A DNA stretch of 64,000 nucleotides, from contig NC_088302.1 in the NCBI RefSeq assembly GCF_032854445.1, forward strand, positions 48,026,645 through 48,090,644, in the 5' to 3' direction. The position numbers were made by a program, and so were the translations under genes. The first letter of the stretch is position 1, and the number at the start of each line of letters is the position of its first letter. The notes under the pieces were generated by a model. That model searched no databases. It was not told the origin of the DNA and saw nothing but the letters and a program-made list of their open reading frames with translations. The stretch is from Liolophura sinensis. Lineage: Eukaryota; Mollusca; Polyplacophora; Chitonida; Chitonidae. This document shows, piece after piece, positions 21,301 to 32,600 of this stretch.

Positions 21301-24013
21301 GATATTCCCCTGGCTGTTTCTTGGAACTAAACCCAATGGAGAAATTTTTAATGTGATAATTTTCTTACAACTGCTGTTTGGTTTAAATTGATAGATTTTA
21401 GATTTCTTGCTATGGTTGGAAGTCTTGAGGCAGTATACTGGAGAGAACACTCAAATCTAAAACCATCGACTATTTTTGCCGCTTCCGTTTTGTTTGGGTA
21501 TAATCTCAAATTCTGCTGCCGGCGATCCAGTTTAACTGGCGTTTTGCCTAAACTGAAGATGTTTCTGCTTGAAGAAACGAAAATTTTGACTTAAATGCTT
21601 GACCCCACACATATTTGCAGCATGTTTGCCTCCACATTTTGCACATGTGTGCCTGAATTTACAGGTATCCCTTCTACACCAATTGCCATTGAATGCCCAA
21701 CAGACAGCTGCCTCCTAAATTGCTATTTACCCTAATATTACTATTAGTGACTGTAGCTGGCCTGCCGACAAGGTTCGGGGGCGTTTGACATTGAATCATA
21801 AACATGAGCCAAAATTCTGCGTTAAGACCAGCCCACGACTGGGATGGGTCATTTGCATGGCGAATTCGGAACTGCTCATCGCACATTCTCCAGCTAAACC
21901 CACCAAACCTGTTGGCTGCTGTCCTGATAGTATTCATATATTTTTGCAGCTGTAAAGCCGTATGGGGAGATTTCTCAATCAGGACGCTGGCATAAATCAA
22001 AAATGCTGGTGTCTATTTGTCAATGGAGTCCACTCGAGCAACAGAGGGTTTTGCTTTAAATTTCCAGCTGTCCTGAAGCAGACAAGAATACGGCCGTGGA
22101 CCCAACAAGCTGAACTGATTCCCTTTCACCCTGCAGAATGAGCCCTAGTTCAACGAACTCATCACGCCATATCGTCTTTGTCAAAGTTTGAGGTAAATTT
22201 GAGCCTAAATTGTCGATACCAGAGGAGGTCTTAGGCACTAGGCTAAATTCGTATTTAGCGACTCATCTATGGGCTACGAGCTTATGTGATCACTAGCAGT
22301 GTTCGGAACAGTCCGTGTTGCTGACAACACAGGAGTTGGGGTGGATATTCGTCCATCTGCTGGCCGCTGGTACTGGCGCTAGCTGCAGCAGGGCCCAGGT
22401 CACCCAAGGTGTTCAAAAAGGGCAAATAACAGGTTGCAGACAGCTGTCTACTGCCGTCCCTGTTGCGGTCTACTTTGGATGCTCTGACCATTTAATCAAT
22501 AGTAATTGTGATGTAATTACTTTCAATTCAGCCATCTACTTTTGAGCTCTGACTTCCTTCTCAAATTATAAATGAAAACCCCGGTCACTCAAATCGTCGC
22601 CCAGGGAAAGCACGGGGGCCGTAGGGCTTGTAGATGACTTCGACCTCCTCTCCACTTTCCCCAATTTGGGACCCTTGGCAGCCAATGGACCTCCATGTTT
22701 GTCTGCCGTGGGTAACGTCTGAATCACAGTCCCATGCTATCCGCTTCACACTCCGGCGAGACAATTCTCCTCTGCAAATACACTAAACTGTTGGTGAACG
22801 AAACGCACTAGTAAATGCAAAACGAAACGAAAATCTGAAGAGATGCAGGTAGGATATAAAGATAAAGTTAAAATCAGGACAGTGATTAATGAACTGGCTC
22901 TGTACTTCGGCTAGATGGTGAAATGAAAGACCCGTGTGACACCCGGCGGCAGAGGGAGACCACTGGACCAAGGGGGATAACCCTAACCACCCAAGTTACA
23001 CAATCACCACAGAGTTCGGTACATCACAGAAGCTCACACACCACCCAAAAGACCTCCTGTGTAATAATAGTGTTTATCCTGTGATAATGATTAAAAAGTT
23101 TAAATTTCAACTCACAGCTCATGAAACTGCTCATGAAAACGGTAATGCAGGAAACATGCTTGTACAATGAGCAATGTGATTCAAGTTTTCTGGGGTTGCT
23201 TTGCAAGGGCTGTGGTTATCAACTGATGGTATCTGTACACGAAACGGTGTTGTATTCGACGTACACAGAGTATATATAAGTCTTGGAATAGTTGAATAAG
23301 TTGTCAAAACTGTGTCAGCGACTACCTTGTCCTGCACCAAACATATACACTGTAACCCCACGGCCTAAATCCACGTTCCAAGAGACACGCATGTTTGTGG
23401 CGTCATCGATTCATGCTGTGACAGCATAAGCTGGTAAATTCCACATAGAAATGAACTATAATGAACTTGACATAAACCGGCTAGGCTAACATGTCACATG
23501 GCTAACCCCAAGGTACAAATGCCTAGTTTCCTCCAATCCGACGTCAAAACAAAACCCAGGTTCATTCAGTATGGCTTGAATATACAGGCATAACGTAGAT
23601 ATGGCACGGTACGTGTATCAAACCAGACGATATTATTAATAGCTATTCCCAATTTTTTTTTTACACAATTAACAATAAGAGGATTCACCATTAGTCAAAG
23701 TCCTATACTTTCATGTGTGTCTATTAGTGCATTGTTGTGGACAATTTGTCTGATAATATTCAACGTTTTTGGAGCAAACATGGCGCGATATTTTTGGTAA
23801 CGCTCAAAGCTTGGCCGATTATCTTACAATGTACATAGCCTCCAGAGACATATAAATATCAACATGGGTTATGTGATCCATGGCCATTGTAGCTCCACTT
23901 GGGTTTTCCTGTCTATGGTTCAAACCTTGCCTTGGGCAAGGGATGTGGGAAAGTTCGTCAGTAAATTGTCAAAGGTCGATGGCACTGCGGTTTCCTGCAT
24001 CCATAAAACTGAG
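21214..24013. repeat. Direct duplication, copy 1 (DIRS gag and 5' part)
   Basis: Matches 61239-64000 nearly base for base. Covers part of the RT, the gag remnant, the 5' leader and a SINE-like unit. Copy 2 lacks about 38 bp present here (TTTTCTGGGGTTGC... near 23182-23219). The right boundary lies beyond the window end of copy 2. Confidence 0.95.
21600..22560 (-). pseudogene. DIRS-like gag remnant (copy 1)
   Basis: Three minus-strand open pieces (22491-22282, 22238-22056, 22000-21674). The last contains YMNTIRTAANRFGGFSWR and DEQFRIRHANDPSQSW, a pattern typical of the ORF1 product of animal DIRS elements. The breaks are shared with copy 2 at 61699-62516. Confidence 0.7.
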
Positions 24014-24062
24014 ATATTCTTTAATATGGCGTTAAGCAGCTTTCAAATGAATGAATAAATGT
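23865..24062 (+). repeat. SINE-like element (variant tail)
   Basis: B-box-like GGTTCAAACCTTG, GCGGTTTCCTGCATCCATAA, a tail GATATTCTTTAATATGGCG and TGAATGAATAAATG end. The same unit is present in copy 2 (from about 63845). Confidence 0.55.
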
Positions 24063-25750
24063 AATGTGTGAAAGATTGCAGAGAAGGTTCAAAATGGCAT
24101 AGGCCTATTAGGGTCCAATTTAGTTATCTGGCCTATATGTTTGAGGTGGTGGTCTTTTTTTTCTGACACTGTTAACGCAAAAGTTTTACTATATAAAGAC
24201 CCACTTTGCCTGCCTGGTGTGAGCGATACTGCAATTAGTTGTGTCTATTGTTCTTTCTACAGTTAAATTTTACTGGATGTTCTGTGTTCCTTTAAATAGG
24301 CATTAAATGTCCACTCGTTTTGTCAGGGTGTAATGAAGACAGAGAAGAGCTCTTCTAAACATATACCGTTTCACGCTCCAGTGGATTTACTCGATTAGCC
24401 ATACTTAACTATAACTACATATATGCCCCAACGTTGATTTGGATATTTAATATTTCTTTCGTTACGATGTGGTTTGTTTAGAGCTAATGTTTGAACTCAG
24501 TTTTACACCTGATTATTATTGTTGTTAAATTCCAATTATATTTTGTTGCAATGTACACTAGAAAAAAAGTTCCAACAATTGTATTAATAATAACAAAAAT
24601 TGAAATAAGGTTTAAATTCTGACAAAATCGCTTTTGTTTGGGGCATTACATTTTATTTTACTAACGCCTTTAACTTATGGAACAGCCAAAATAAATCCCA
24701 GACTGACACAAATATGTGTCCGTGAGTTGTGAGTTGTGCATAATGCATGTAATCTAGTGACTTTCAATCTAGTTCATTGCATTTAATTAATGTTTACTGA
24801 TGTTTTTTTTTCTCTTGAATTATGCGTAAACGTGTACGCTAAGTGGAGCCGTGTATTGCTGACATATCGATGCAAGGCCAATATTCATCATTCACAGATT
24901 GTTAACATAACTTAACAATTCATAGCAGCTATAGCCGATGATCTTTTTGCCTGCTGGCTCGTTAGAAGCATACAACGGCAAGCCTTGTTTTGCTGGTCAT
25001 CATATAAATGTTATCCTTTATATAGTTTGTCCGTACAGTGCTTTTAATTTTAGTCAGTGCGTGTCTGGCATGCTAATAGGAAAGTATTCGGCCGTAGCTT
25101 GGTCACCGTTACAGCACATACTATCGTTTTCTATGCTACTGTATGTACAATTTACAAAAATTGGAATGCCTGTTATATTACCCGAGGCGGGGAGAAGGGG
25201 GGACAAGGGGGGGGGTGTTAGAAAAAGTAATTTTATGTATACTAATAGTCCAGAACAGGGAATGGTGTTAAAGTAACCGGTTATAGCACGTCGCGTGATG
25301 TATGTAGGCCTAAAAGACTGTTTTGTCGTTGGCGTGTTGTGGATACTGAGAGTAGGGAATTTCATTGGGCAAAATCATATTCTGTACATCATTGGTAATA
25401 CGGGCTACTTGTGCCCGTGGGATACAAGCTACACTGATTAACCACACCTTTGCAGTTCCTTCACAGTCACGACTAACAGGTGAGTTATTTACCTTATACC
25501 CAAAAGAGTTTATGTTTCATCCCGTGGTACATAGTGGGAAAATGGAGGGCAATAGTTGTTTCGATGAATGATACTATATGCATAAGATTCCGTAACGCTG
25601 AATATACTAGTAATCAGCTGTTGAATGTGAGCTCACGGTAAGTTTTTATCAAATTATCATTAGTGGGGTGGATTTGAATGACTGGTCAAACAAAACTTAC
25701 ATCAACACATCAGGGTTCAATTTTGCCATGTATTGACATAATTCAAATGC
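24063..25750. other. No gene recognised
   Basis: AT-rich intergenic DNA. The longest open frame (24938-25276, plus) has no recognisable features. A short G-run occurs at 25197-25215. Confidence 0.5.
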
Positions 25751-25754
25751 ATTT

Positions 25755-26035
25755 GCATTGTCGGGAGACCTGGGATCAAAGCTTGGTCGCGTCACAAAGG
25801 CTTTAAAAATGGTACTTGTTGCTGCCTCTATTGGCGGAGGACTGGTTGGCCAGATGTCAGTATAATGTGACTGGATGGGTATCATGTCTGGTGTCATGAT
25901 ACTTCAGTGGCGGCAGTACTTTGGCACATGGACTCGCCCTGCCACAAGAACAGACAGTATATTACACACACCTGATGAATCCTCCTCATGTGACTGAAAA
26001 ATTGTGAAGTATAACGTAAAAACCCAAGTATACAC
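25755..26035 (+). repeat. SINE family B copy
   Basis: Head GGGATCAAAGCTTGGTCGCG (B-box-like), ACTTGTTGCTGCCTC, CAGTATAATGTGACTGG, CCCTGCCACAAGAACAGACA, and tail CATGTGACTGAAAAATTGTG. Confidence 0.65.
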
Positions 26036-26596
26036 TGATTTGTCAGTTCATACAAATCCATGTACAGGACCACACATTCTAGATAAACAATATCTCAGTT
26101 ACAGATACGCGTGTACTTACATAAATATATAAACATATACATTATTGCCGCTACATATTGCAAAATCCTGATCTGCGTCATCTGACCTTTAAAGACTGGA
26201 TATTTCACCTGCAGGCAGAATATCCTGTATTTCTACTGGCACAACAGAACAAACTCGTTTCTGGAAACGCTCTCAACCATGAACGCGTTCAACGAAACAT
26301 TAGAAACTTGCGTCGTGCGTAATTTCCGTGACAACCTTTGGTGAAGAGATATATGTATACAGTAAGTTTACTAAAAGTAATACACACCCCTCATATAAAG
26401 CCTCTGTTCAAAGCTCGAAGAAACATCAGTTCACAAATCCCATTATGGGTATTACTGTAGCGTATATATATAGGCAGAATTCTGAAGCAAACACGGTTTT
26501 TTCCTCACGATGATCCTTTCGCCATGGTGAGTGTTTGATCTTTCGACTTAGAAAACAGTGGTTTTGCGAAAATCGGACTGACTGTTGGTTGTTTTG

Positions 26597-26628
<32 letters not shown>

Positions 26629-26727
26629 TGTATGTATGTATGTATGTATGTATGTATGTATGTATGTATGTATGTATGTATGTATGTATGTATGTATGTA
26701 TGTATGTATGTATGTATGTATGTATGT

Positions 26728-26759
<32 letters not shown>

Positions 26760-26760
26760 C
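26597..26760. repeat. (TATG)n microsatellite grading into (TG)n
   Basis: About 33 TATG units followed by a TG run. Open frames here encode only YVCM-type repeats. Confidence 0.97.
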
Positions 26761-26764
26761 CTTG

Positions 26765-26970
26765 AGGTTTAACGTCGTACTTAACAATTTTTCAGTCACA
26801 TGACGACGAGGAGTCATTGGTTGTGTGTACATAGACTGTGTTTTCTTATGGCAGGCCTACCCGGCACTGAAGTGTCATGCCGAAGACACCAGACATGACA
26901 CCCCACCCAATCACATTATACTGACAACGGGGCAAGTCGTAAGAATTGGTACTGAACTTATCCCTGAATG
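26765..26970 (-). repeat. SINE family B copy
   Basis: Reverse orientation: TTTAACGTCGTACTTAACAA, TTTTTCAGTCACATGACGAC, ACCCCACCCAATCACATTAT. Directly abuts the TATG/TG microsatellite. Confidence 0.65.
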
Positions 26971-26999
26971 AACAAGAGTAAATATGGAGACATAACGTC

Positions 27000-29390
27000 A
27001 CGGAGTAGTATCTCTCTATATTTGCTGTTTACATCTTGATGATGAATAAAATGAGGTGTAATAAAATTGTACTAGACGTGACTGTGCAGATTCAAAACCT
27101 GACAACATGGTCTCTACCTGCATATGAGCATTGAATATCATATATACGGTACCTTTGTCCTCATTCTACATATATAAATGTTCAGGTAAGATGTACCTCC
27201 TGGGCTATAGACGGTCAGGTAGATAAGAAGGATCGACATTTTCAATGATCACTGCCTAATAATTTCTACATGTCGACTTGTTTGTACAAGGATAATCTGG
27301 AGATGTGCTGGAGACGAGGGCTATATTGGTTCTCATTGTAATTCGTGTGCACTGATTGTAGATGTTACCAACAGGTGCGCATAGATCCTTTAAAGCAAGA
27401 CGCCATCTTGTATAAATGGTATCCTATATAGATGCCAGAAGTGAAGAAGAACTTGTTTCTTCAACGTAAATGTAACTGTAATCGATGTAATCAATGAACG
27501 CATACTGCAAATTAAGTCTTTGTGGAGAATTGTAGTTCATGTTTAAGGACTATAGGGTCGTCCCAAGGCGATAAATATGTGTGCGTGAACATCATGAGAT
27601 GTGTTTGTTGAAATGCATGAGTTGTTAAAAGTTTGTTTAGAGATGATTCCTTTTTTGTAACTGAACACGTGCATGATATATCCAAACCGACTTTCTCTTC
27701 CTCTGTCTTTACAAAGGATTAAAACGGTTGAAAACAAACTTGTACAACGCCAGTTATGAGTTTAATTGTGATGTAAACAGGTTGTACATGATTGTGACGG
27801 GTCGACCTGAACCACAGAGTGACCTATAGTGCCCTGCAGTATGTAACTTTACAGAACATTGTGTTGTGTTACTACAGTTACAAGCGACAATTGGTTGGAA
27901 AAGTATAACGATTGTCTCCTGTTGTGTGTGTTGTGCACGTGGAGAAGCCTCAAACGCCTGATCCGACGACACAATCCTCAGCTTAACCGAGACAGCGGGT
28001 ACCACCTACCGAGCGCCTACAATGACCTCATCAGATTAGACAGTGATCGCCTTAAACCCTGAAGCCATTAACCCTGAAGTTAATATCTATGTTACATTGT
28101 TGCCTGTTTTTGACACCACTCACTCTCTTACTGTATATATGTTGTCTTGTATCTCTGTATGTTCATATGGTTTGATAACGATGTAAGAACCTACATGGAA
28201 ACGTCACCAACACAATAAATCCAGGAGTTGTTATCCATAAGTAATGCCTCTGTCAAGCCTGCAGGGAATATACCTATGCGACGTCACAAAGCCAACGGGG
28301 GCTCGATCGTAGGGGAGTAGATTTTCTGATCACCAAATCCTATCACTTTCCCCACGTTTTTGACGTTTTAAACGATCGGAATCGATTAGGGGGTATCCAA
28401 ACCATCTATGCGTAGTTTGGAACATCCAGCGCCGGGGTTCTTCTTTAAGACCGCTAGCCATATATCAATTGTGTTAAGCATTAGAGTCTAGCTCACCCTG
28501 GATAGCCTGCATGCGGTTTAAAGTTAAGTTTTCCCGGTATCTAACAAGGTGGCGTAGTTTCTTACAGATTCTGTTCGGTTTCTTCATCCATAAACTTGAC
28601 CCCTTGAAAGACCATTCAAAAAATTTAGATTTTAGATTATTTCTTTCTCTTTGATAAGATTTACAATTCTCAAAATACTTTTTTTCTGATTTTTATGGAT
28701 TCTCGTGATCAGTATCAGATGCAATCAAAGCGCAACTGGGATACATGTTTTGATTATCGACATCTTATGAATCAGCATTGTATTTGGCTACTGATTTCAT
28801 TTCATTGGCATAAAACATTCCATTTTGGTTGACGTCTGGCGTCAGGAATGTCTGTTTTTAAGCATATAGATCCCTCAAGCTTATGTCCTGCTGCAGCGAG
28901 GGGGCTTTCCTCACACTATCAAGAATTAGGAAACACTTATTCGATAACAATTGTTCACTTTCTGCTGCCTTAAAACGGACTGTATGAAATTCCTGGTGAT
29001 AGGCCTGTTGAATAAACATTACAGCTAACATTTCAATTTTTTTTTCGGCAGTGCTAGTTAACTGACACTGCTTTATGCATACTGCTTTTGTATGTCTATA
29101 CATAATGTGAAGAGATAAGTGTGTGTAGCAGTGATTGCCGCAGGCTGGTGTTCAACGCACATTCTAGGTGGATTTTATTTATTTGTATTAACAAAATGAA
29201 ATGTATGTGTGTTAGATCATAAGTTGCGTTCCATCGCAACTCTTCGCCTTTTGTTCAACACCCTGTTGTGGAAGACGTTTTGATCTTTTGTACACTACAC
29301 CCTGGGGCATGGGGATGTGTTAAGTGACCTGGACCGTGAACTATACGACCATTATCCATTGCTGGGTGCCCATTAATGCATGCTCTGATT
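27000..29390. other. No gene recognised; upstream of SLC6
   Basis: AT-rich sequence with short open frames of no recognisable content. Any promoter and 5' UTR exon of the SLC6 gene should lie here: coding exon 1 starts after a TAATACACAG acceptor. Confidence 0.4.
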
Positions 29391-29439
29391 TATGTTTGAC
29401 CTGTTCCGTTTAATACACAGGAACCCACAGCGCATCAAC

Positions 29440-29611
29440 ATGGCGCAGGATATGGAAGCCATAGCGAAGGATAAAAAAGACACGAGGAAGGATACCAGTG
29501 AAAGAGGGAAATGGCACAACTCCCTGGAATTCATGATGTCGTGTTTAGGCTTTTCTGTTGGCGTGGGAGCTCTGTGGAAATTCCCACACGTCGTCATGAG
29601 AAATGGAGGTG
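29440..29611 (+). CDS. SLC6 coding exon 1 (N terminus, helix 1)
   Basis: ATG at 29440 preceded by an acceptor TACACAG at 29414-29420. Encodes RGKWHNSLEFMMSCLGFSVG and GALWKFP. Donor G|GTGAGT. An in-frame upstream ATG at 29392 lies before the acceptor and is not expected in the mRNA. Confidence 0.88.
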
Positions 29612-32600
29612 GTGAGTTTGTTCACGCGGTACTTACTTATACATATATATATATATATATATATGGCAAGGTTGTCACACATGTTTAGCTCGATCAGGCA
29701 GCCCCATATAGATAACCTCCACAAACATGACAACTCGACAGTATGTCTGTGATATACAGCCCGCTGACCGGAGTATAAAGAAGGGACACCTTGCAACTGG
29801 ATAGGAAATGGCTGGTGCAGCAGTGAGGTGTAATTTTTTTCATGCAGAAACACGAGTAGAACTTACTTTAATACGAAGTACAATTACTGAAGAACATGTG
29901 TGGGAAAAATTGGAGTGATGCGATTTATATTTTCTGTTTTATCAAAAGACAAAAGTATTATAAAAAGTAGATTTTGCTGTTTTAAGGCATTTTCCTGCGG
30001 GAATTCCCTTCATAATAAATATCATGTGATCATGTGAACTCAAATCATTTCCACATGTTTGATGTATAGCTAGGAGTAGTAATCTATAACGAAGTATTGG
30101 GTTGGCTCACCCGATCATATTGTTATAAAGCGAAAGAAAAAAACATAATGTGGAAGCTCAGAGGAACTCTGTATTTAACAGAATATTATTCAACATAATA
30201 TTTCATAGGTTATACCACTTTCTCCACTTGGTGTGCTAACACGCGTGCTTTTTTAACCGTTGTGTTGCACAGATCAAAAAGTTCAATTCCTGTAATTGCG
30301 TACTTGTTTTAGTACTTAACAAAGTGAGGTATTAGAGGTGCGATTAAGTTGAACCATACAAGAATTTTTTTATATTTCTTCATACATTGTCAAGTTATAT
30401 GTTAGGTAAGTTTAAATATATTATTGTAAATCTATACGGGCTATATATAGTAATCTTCCAATTAAAGCTTAACGCTGTTTACTTTAACTAATAGCCTCTC
30501 TTTACTGCCTCGGGTGACGCTCAGCAGTGAGAGGTCAGAGCAAGGAACATGGCTGGTTGGCCCGGTGTCAGTACAATGTGACTGGGTGGGGTGTCGTGTT
30601 TGGTGTCTTAGGCATAATGCTACAGTGGCGGCAGTGCTTTGGCATGAACTTGCCCTGCCACAAGAAGACACAGTATATGTACACACACCTAATGACTCTT
30701 CGTCGTCCGATGATTGAAAAAATGCTAAGTACGACGTTAAACCCCAAGCATGCATACATACACCCTCTCTTCCAGTTGCACTGAAGGAAAGGGAGCACCT
30801 GTTTATCAGTTTATCTTCGTAATAAATGTCTATTAAAGACACCGTTGTGCATCGACGGTAAAATTTGTAAGACAAAAGCTATTTCAAATAACAACATTAT
30901 AACGGAATGGGATATTATTATAATAAACTGATGGCAAGCAAGCGTCCGATTTGGGAGTGGTAGATCCAGGATCAACCCTGGGTCGAGTCACACCTAAGAA
31001 AAGAGGAAGTTGTAACTTCCTCGCTTGACGTTCAGCACGAAGGGGATAGTGCAACGACTCGTTGACTCGTATCAGTATAATGGCTCGGGCAGTGCGGCTT
31101 ACTTGCCCTCGGTAAGTCGTCTCAGTGAAGCAGCACTAGATAAAAGAGCGGTGGAAATCTTCACTTGGCGTTCAGCATGAAGAGGATATCCTTCGTCGTC
31201 ATATGACTGAAAAATTGTTGAGTACGACGTTAAACCCAAAGCACTCACTCACTCTGATGGCGAGCAACAAATAGCTTAGGTTAGCCTATCTGATCGGCTA
31301 CACCTGTTGCGTAACAAGTTCAAGCGCATACAGCAGAAGCCTTTGTGTCAATTCACAGATGATCTGTCAGTGTCAGCAGGTTGGCAGTCAACCCGAGGGA
31401 CGATTTCGCATCTAGTTGCAAGGTGTCTTTTATTTACTCCTTTACTCTTTACTTCGTTCCATTGAAGGTACTTTACTTACGTGACAAGTATATCGGGCCT
31501 ACATGTATACACATCAAAAAGTCGGTGCCGCAAGACTGTATACATGTAATGTTTGTTTTTACCACATTAAATTTTCTACAAGATATAATCACATAAAAAA
31601 GTCAGATAAATTTATTTACATGTATTTATTTGATTGGTGGTTTACCCCGCACTTAAGAATATTTCACTTAAACAACAGCGGCCAGATTTATGGTGGGAGG
31701 AAAAACAGGCAGAGCCCGAACGAAACCCATGATCATGTGAAGGTTTCTGCCACACCTTACCACAACCGCTCCTCGGTCACTGCGCCGCTCTGGCATGCTA
31801 ATCACATCGACCATGGAGTACCCATAAGACTTTGTTTTTGATTTCTTGGTTCCCACTGGCCAAAAAGCAGTCAGCACCTATTACTTATTTTGATCGTACG
31901 ACGTTCCTGACGTATCTTCCAGGCGCACTTTCCAACTCCTACGCCAATATCACGGTCGCATTCACATCGGAAACAACGTTGTATTGAGAGGCTTAGATAC
32001 CTGTGGATGTGGCCTACACAGAAGGACTTATGTTTAGAAATACATTACTGTTAGTTACTTCATATTTGCTGAGAAGACTGTTATACCTAATGCATCTTTT
32101 ATGGAATTTTGTTACAGGAGCCTTTCTTATCGTCAGTGCCATTTTCATTGTTGTATGTGGCATTCCTCTATTTTTCCTTGAGAGCTGCATTGGGCAATAC
32201 TTCTCAATGAGCCCTCTTAGATTCTGGAAAATGAGTCCGTTGTTTCAAGGTATGTGTAATTGGCCTTGCGCTTTGGTTGACAAAGCGGGACATCCTTTAC
32301 CAAAATGTCTAACATGTTCTTCCCCCCACCCCCCAACACTAACGTTGAGGTACCAGCTGCTCCAGTCAAGTTACTTTGTTGTAAATTTCTCTTAAGCCGA
32401 TGAATGACACCATATTATTTATAAAGGTCATATAAAAAAGTTATCAGACTAGTTTTTAACTTTGAGCAGAAATTTGTACAAATAAAGGAACCAATAAGGC
32501 TTTGCAAATTATCATATGCAATGAGGTAACCTTTCCTGCGCAATGGCGACTCGGGTCCAAGCTGGTTTAAACAATGTTCTCTTATAATACATGTGTACGT

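Noticed and set aside
24938-25365. 112-residue plus frame and its 103-residue minus shadow
   Set aside because: No recognisable motif, splice context or neighbour support.
26535-26832. Frames encoding YVCM and HTYI repeats
   Set aside because: Product of the (TATG)n microsatellite.
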